From Azorinus chamasolen (lineage: Eukaryota > Mollusca > Bivalvia > Cardiida > Solecurtidae): 64,000 nucleotides of DNA. This document shows positions 63,826-64,000 of the stretch, one piece after another. Numbering within the stretch: the first letter of the stretch is position 1; every line of letters begins with the position of its first letter. The translations under genes were made by a program, and so were the position numbers. The notes beneath the pieces were generated by a model. The model was given only the letters and a program-made list of their open reading frames with translations, ran no database searches and had not been told where the DNA came from. The stretch is from assembly GCA_963576725.1 (NCBI GenBank), contig OY755242.1, forward strand, positions 23,642,656 to 23,706,655. The letters are read 5' to 3'.

Positions 63826-64000
63826 TTAACCCATTACCTCATAGGCTATTTTTAGATACATGTACCTCTTTGAATAAATCTACCGAAAAGGAGCATTAAG
63901 GAACATTTTAGAATTTTGTAGTTTGAAACCATTGTGATAAATAGAGCATTTGCTCCTATAGGAGCAAATGCTCTATTTATCACAATGGTTACACATAGTA
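63826..64000. mobile_element. PalB element cut by window edge
   Basis: TTAACCCATTACCTCATAGG, then the hairpin with apex GCTCCTATAGGAGC; the right end lies outside. Confidence 0.88.

Overview
The window is animal nuclear DNA, most likely from a heterodont bivalve mollusc. The basis is AT-rich intergenic DNA, GT/AG introns in conserved animal genes, an HSPA12-type Hsp70 gene (a family often expanded in bivalves), tRNA-derived SINEs, and molluscan-looking repeats with TCTG/TCCG runs and about 150-bp tandem cores. The species cannot be fixed from sequence alone.

Three protein genes can be supported. (1) A single-exon family GT31 glycosyltransferase, 10773-11837, minus strand. (2) A complete ABHD18 orthologue on the plus strand: 11 coding exons from 20469 to 42785. 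All splice phases join into 435 codons plus stop, with a Ser197/Asp380/His407 triad. (3) The 3' part of an HSPA12-like Hsp70 on the minus strand: three exons at 62816-62595, 60439-60304 and 58949-57889, giving 472 residues. Its 5' exons lie beyond the right edge. No other gene, true tRNA or rRNA was found. Most other open frames are shadows of repeats.

The rest is dominated by short (about 150-500 bp) non-autonomous elements built around near-perfect palindromes without spacers. I name them provisionally. TTAA-bounded families start CCCTTT, CCCATT or CCCTTCG, as in piggyBac-like elements: PalA/A2, B, C, E, F/F2, G, H and L. TA-bounded families start CAGTAAAACC or CAGTGCTCCC, as in Tc1/mariner-like elements: PalT, D and J. 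PalI and PalK have other or unresolved ends. In each copy both arms match, and the arms of A, C, E, F, G and H align with each other without gaps. PalA, B, T and D have unrelated arms or ends but share the same 14-bp apex GCTCCTATAGGAGC. Nesting is heavy. Several insertions can be dated and their target-site duplications proved by comparing filled with empty copies inside the window.

Layout: 1-10.7 kb, palindromic elements and a 19-bp minisatellite; 10.8-11.8 kb, the GT31 gene; 12-20.4 kb, elements plus two satellites apparently seeded by element ends; 20.4-42.8 kb, ABHD18 with introns almost filled by elements, several ending 10-50 bp from splice sites; 42.8-57.8 kb, elements, three SINE or tRNA-like units and a Helentron-like element; 57.9-64 kb, HSPA12-like exons among elements. 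Within ABHD18 the 3' end of exon 2, together with its splice donor, is duplicated about ten times in the following intron. Element boundaries, copy counts and family names were judged by eye.
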